Below, piece by piece: positions 12,419-14,638 of a DNA stretch of 14,638 nucleotides. The stretch comes from Actinomycetota bacterium (GTDB taxonomy: Bacteria > Actinomycetota > Thermoleophilia > Gaiellales > Gaiellaceae), in the NCBI GenBank assembly GCA_013812265.1, contig JACCTQ010000303.1, forward strand, positions 1 through 14,638, read 5' to 3'. A program made the position numbers and the translations under genes. Position 1 is the stretch's first letter, and every line of letters begins with the position of its first letter. A model generated the notes under the pieces. The model worked only from the letters and a program-made list of their open reading frames with translations. It ran no database searches and was not told where the DNA came from.

Positions 12419-12424
12419 AGGGTA
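12419..12424 (-). promoter_or_regulatory. Candidate -10 for leaderless P-domain protein mRNA
   Basis: TACCCT on the minus strand (TANNNT) ends exactly six bases before the ATG at 12412, the spacing expected when transcription starts on the start codon. There is no Shine-Dalgarno. Confidence 0.38.
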
Positions 12425-12460
12425 GAGCATCGACCGTACGGCGGAAAGGGTCACCTGGGA

Positions 12461-12466
12461 TAAGCT
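12461..12466 (+). promoter_or_regulatory. Possible -10 for the pantothenate operon
   Basis: TAAGCT fits TANNNT in the 93-bp divergent gap. Initiation near 12473 would give a leader of about 33 nt with TGGAG before the TTG start. The -35 is not recognisable, and TATCCA at 12479-12484 is a competing candidate. Confidence 0.22.
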
Positions 12467-12505
12467 GGCGGTGCCCGGTATCCACTCGGAACTGGAGCCA
12501 AGACG

Positions 12506-13177
12506 TTGATCAACAGCATTCGAGTCATCGGCGCGGGACGCGTTGGCGCCGCCGTGACAGCCCGCCTGCGGGAACGAGGCGTCGTGCGCGAGACGCGCGA
12601 CCCCGAGCTAGTGCTCCTGTGCGTGCCCGACGCCGCAATCGGCGAAGTCGCTGCGAGCGTGAACCTCGGACCGTGGGTGGCGCACACGAGCGGAGCAACG
12701 CCGCTCAGCACGCTCGCACCCCACCGTCGTCGGTTCAGCATCCACCCTCTCCAGACGTTTACGCATTCACGCGGTGCGGAACAGCTGGACGGGGCATTTG
12801 CGGCGGTCACCAGTGAGTCGCGCGAAGGCGAGGAGACGGGGTACGAACTGGCACGGATCCTCGGTCTAGAGCCTTTCGCACTCGCGGACGACGTTCGCGC
12901 GGTCTACCACGCGGGGGCGGTTATCGCCTCCAACTACCTCGTAACGCTGCACCGCGCCGCCAGTGAGCTCTTCGACGAAGCGGGCGCTCCGGCGGCCGCG
13001 CTCGAGCCCTTGATGACGCGGACGATGGAGAACGGTTTCGAGCTCACGGGGCCGATCGCTCGTGGAGACACGACCACGGTCGAGGCGCATCTCGAAGCGA
13101 TCAGATCGTGCAAGCCAGAGCTCGAGGAGATGTACCGCGTGCTTGCCAAGACGACACGCACGGTCGTGTCGCGGTGA
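12506..13177 (+). CDS. Rossmann-fold oxidoreductase with DUF2520 domain; candidate ketopantoate reductase
   Basis: The 223-residue NAD(P)-binding protein begins with strand-loop SIRVIGAGRVGAAV (4-17), a classical GxGxxG fold. The family markers HPLQTF (about 80-85) and the helix segment HAGAVIASNYLVTL that opens the DUF2520 domain follow. It is somewhat shorter than many homologues. The TTG start (12506) is supported by TGGAG eight bases upstream and by the strand-one position. Its TGA overlaps the panC GTG as GTGA, so it is tightly coupled to pantothenate synthesis. From memory, the alternative ketopantoate reductase PanG of Francisella and Enterococcus belongs to a related family. By context I infer NADPH-dependent reduction of ketopantoate to pantoate, but sequence alone does not prove the substrate. 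Confidence 0.85.
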   Translation: MINSIRVIGAGRVGAAVTARLRERGVVRETRDPELVLLCVPDAAIGEVAASVNLGPWVAHTSGATPLSTLAPHRRRFSIHPLQTFTHSRGAEQLDGAFAAVTSESREGEETGYELARILGLEPFALADDVRAVYHAGAVIASNYLVTLHRAASELFDEAGAPAAALEPLMTRTMENGFELTGPIARGDTTTVEAHLEAIRSCKPELEEMYRVLAKTTRTVVSR

Positions 13178-13977
13178 AGACACTCAGGAGGATCCGCGCG
13201 CTTCGTGAAGCCCTCGAGCCGGTTGTCGCGGGCCGCACCGTCGGGCTCGTGCCCACGATGGGCGCGTATCACGCCGGTCACAGCTCACTGTTCGAGGCCG
13301 CCCGATCGGAATGCGACATCGTCGTGGTGAGCCTCTTCGTCAATCCGGCTCAGTTCGAGGCCGGCGACGACCTCGCTTCCTACCCGCGCGACGAAAAGCG
13401 AGACCGCCGTCTGGCAAAGGCAGCGGGCGTCGATTTCCTCTTCGCCCCGTCCACCGAGGAGATGTATCCGGCCGGCTATTCCACCTGGGTCGACGTGGAA
13501 GGCCTTTCCGAACGTCTCGAGGGCAGGTTCAGGCCGGGCCACTTCCGCGGCGTCGCCACCATCTGTCTCAAGCTGTTCAACATCGTCCGGCCCACGCGCG
13601 TGTACTTCGGCCAGAAGGACGCCCAGCAAACGGCTATCGTCAAGCGGCTCGCGCAGGACCTCGACCTCGGAATCGAGATCCGGGTCCTCCCCACCATTCG
13701 CGACGAGGACGGCCTTGCCCTGTCCTCGCGCAACGTGCACCTCTCCGCCCGGGAACGCCGGGCGGCGATCGCGCTTCCCCGTGCTCTCGAGGCCGGTCAT
13801 CGAGCCTGGCGCTCCGGCGGCGACCCTGTCGCCGCGGCACGGGCGACTCTGAACGGGCTCGCGCCCGACTACGTGGAGGTGTTCGGCACAGACGAGCGTC
13901 TTGTCCTCGCGGCCGCCGTCCGGATCGGCCGAACACGTCTCATCGACAATGTCCCACTCGACGAGGAGACCCCATGA
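13174..13977 (+). CDS. panC: Pantoate-beta-alanine ligase (pantothenate synthetase) PanC
   Basis: The 267-residue ATP-dependent ligase joins pantoate and beta-alanine through a pantoyl-adenylate. The nucleotidyl-transferase HxGH motif is H33-AGH36 in LVPTMGAYHAGH. Substrate-binding blocks SLFVNPAQF (53-61), GRFRPGHFRGVAT (117-129), FGQKDAQQ (145-152) and the KMSKS-equivalent LSSRN (183-187) are intact. The start GTG (13174-13176) overlaps the upstream TGA (GTGA) and begins the family-typical KTL...LR. An open extension upstream to 13108 runs through the previous gene and is rejected. The stop overlaps the panB ATG (ATGA). The protein is near the lower end of family length, but the C-terminal domain (DYVEVF...) is complete. 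Confidence 0.97.
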   Translation: MKTLRRIRALREALEPVVAGRTVGLVPTMGAYHAGHSSLFEAARSECDIVVVSLFVNPAQFEAGDDLASYPRDEKRDRRLAKAAGVDFLFAPSTEEMYPAGYSTWVDVEGLSERLEGRFRPGHFRGVATICLKLFNIVRPTRVYFGQKDAQQTAIVKRLAQDLDLGIEIRVLPTIRDEDGLALSSRNVHLSARERRAAIALPRALEAGHRAWRSGGDPVAAARATLNGLAPDYVEVFGTDERLVLAAAVRIGRTRLIDNVPLDEETP

Positions 13978-14638
13978 CCACCCGTCCACGTCACCCCGCA
14001 CCGAACACACCCGCGCCGGGCAAGCTGCCACTCACGGAACTGGTCGACCTGAAGCGGCAACGCCAGCCCATCGTGATGGTGACCGCGTACGACTTCCCGA
14101 GCGGAAGGCTCGCGGACGCTGCCGGAGTGGACGTCATCCTCGTGGGCGACTCGGCAGCCATGACTGTGCTCGGCCACGACTCCACGGTCCCGGCCACCAT
14201 GGAGGAGATGCTGCTCCTCACCCGTGCCGTGACCCGCGGCGCACGCCGCCCGCTGGTCGTAGCGGACATGCCCTTCGGATCTTTCCAGGTGTCCGACGAG
14301 CTCGCTCTCGAGAATGCGATCCGGTTCGTGAAGGAGGCCGGTGCCGATGCCGTCAAGCTCGAGGGCGCCGGTCCGAGCGTCTCGCGTGTCCGCGCCCTCG
14401 TGGGAGCCGGTATTCCGGTCATGGGCCACCTCGGGCTGACGCCGCAGTCCGCAACCATGCTGGGCGGGTTCAAGGCGCAGGGTCGCACGGCGGCAAAGGC
14501 GGCCCGGCTCGTGGAGGACGCGCTCGAGCTCGAGCGGGCAGGCTGCTTCGCGATCGTGCTCGAAGCGATCCCTGCGGGGGTTGCCGCGGTGGTCACGCGG
14601 CGGCTGACTATTCCGACAATCGGCATCGGCGCGGGTCC
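13974..14638 (+). CDS. panB: 3-methyl-2-oxobutanoate hydroxymethyltransferase PanB (3' truncated by window)
   Basis: The first 221 residues of PanB are present; the gene continues past the window edge. The enzyme adds a hydroxymethyl group from 5,10-methylene-tetrahydrofolate to ketoisovalerate, giving ketopantoate, in a metal-dependent (beta/alpha)8 barrel. Metal and substrate residues are visible: D59 in LVGDSAAM, D98 in VADMPFGS, K128/E130 in AVKLEGAG, HLGLTPQS (152-159) and E197 in VLEAIPA. After GDS the usual Leu-Gly is Ala-Ala (GDSAAMTVLGHDST), a conservative change outside the ligands. The ATG at 13974 overlaps the panC stop as ATGA. The start is followed by a Pro-rich tail of about 16 residues before the conserved LTEL. 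No panD is seen in the window; it may lie downstream or elsewhere. Confidence 0.96.
   Translation, partial: MTTRPRHPAPNTPAPGKLPLTELVDLKRQRQPIVMVTAYDFPSGRLADAAGVDVILVGDSAAMTVLGHDSTVPATMEEMLLLTRAVTRGARRPLVVADMPFGSFQVSDELALENAIRFVKEAGADAVKLEGAGPSVSRVRALVGAGIPVMGHLGLTPQSATMLGGFKAQGRTAAKAARLVEDALELERAGCFAIVLEAIPAGVAAVVTRRLTIPTIGIGAG

Noticed and set aside
13285..14031. 248-codon open frame antisense to panC
   Set aside because: panC motifs are complete on the plus strand; the antisense frame has no recognisable feature.

Overview
The window is GC-rich bacterial chromosomal DNA with no mobile element, tRNA, rRNA or CRISPR array that I can see. The gene set (Rex, a DUF6766 membrane protein, an RpoD-like sigma factor, a type-4 uracil-DNA glycosylase, an FmdB zinc ribbon, the t6A genes, panC/panB) and the start-site style (frequent GTG/TTG, several starts with no Shine-Dalgarno) suggest an actinobacterium, probably class Thermoleophilia. 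That placement is inference from protein style, not a search result.

Layout. Positions 5-762 (minus) hold a 27-residue membrane peptide translationally coupled to a DUF6766 membrane protein. Divergent from it, 883-1932 (plus) encodes a primary-type sigma-70 factor. A 416-bp convergent gap (1933-2348) follows. It carries a promoter, a compact foldable segment ending in a T-run (candidate small RNA, 2072-2192) and two further long hairpins. From 2349 to 12412 all genes are on the minus strand. In transcription order they are: a secreted P-domain/FG-GAP-like protein, FmdB zinc ribbon, uracil-DNA glycosylase, then tsaE-tsaB-rimI-tsaD (t6A tRNA modification plus ribosomal-protein acetylation) running into a secreted subtilase, then glutamate dehydrogenase, a small glutaredoxin-like protein, and rex. 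From 12506 (plus) a tightly overlapping pantothenate operon runs off the window: a DUF2520/Rossmann oxidoreductase, panC and panB (3' truncated).

How the genes relate. The Tsa block overlaps end to end and is a standard cluster for N6-threonylcarbamoyladenosine at tRNA position 37; the TsaC/Sua5 step is not in the window. Rex, the CxxC glutaredoxin-like protein and NAD(P)-dependent glutamate dehydrogenase form a redox-flavoured neighbourhood. The pantothenate operon has no classical panE, and its first gene is a credible candidate for that reductase step.

The most interesting signals are not protein genes. They are the promoter-driven structured RNA candidate at 2072-2192, a recurrent TANNNT hexamer 6-9 nt upstream of five starts that lack a Shine-Dalgarno (leaderless transcription), and a hairpin-rich leader in front of the glutaredoxin-like gene whose last hairpin covers the ribosome-binding region. 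I see no defence system or other large undescribed gene system here.
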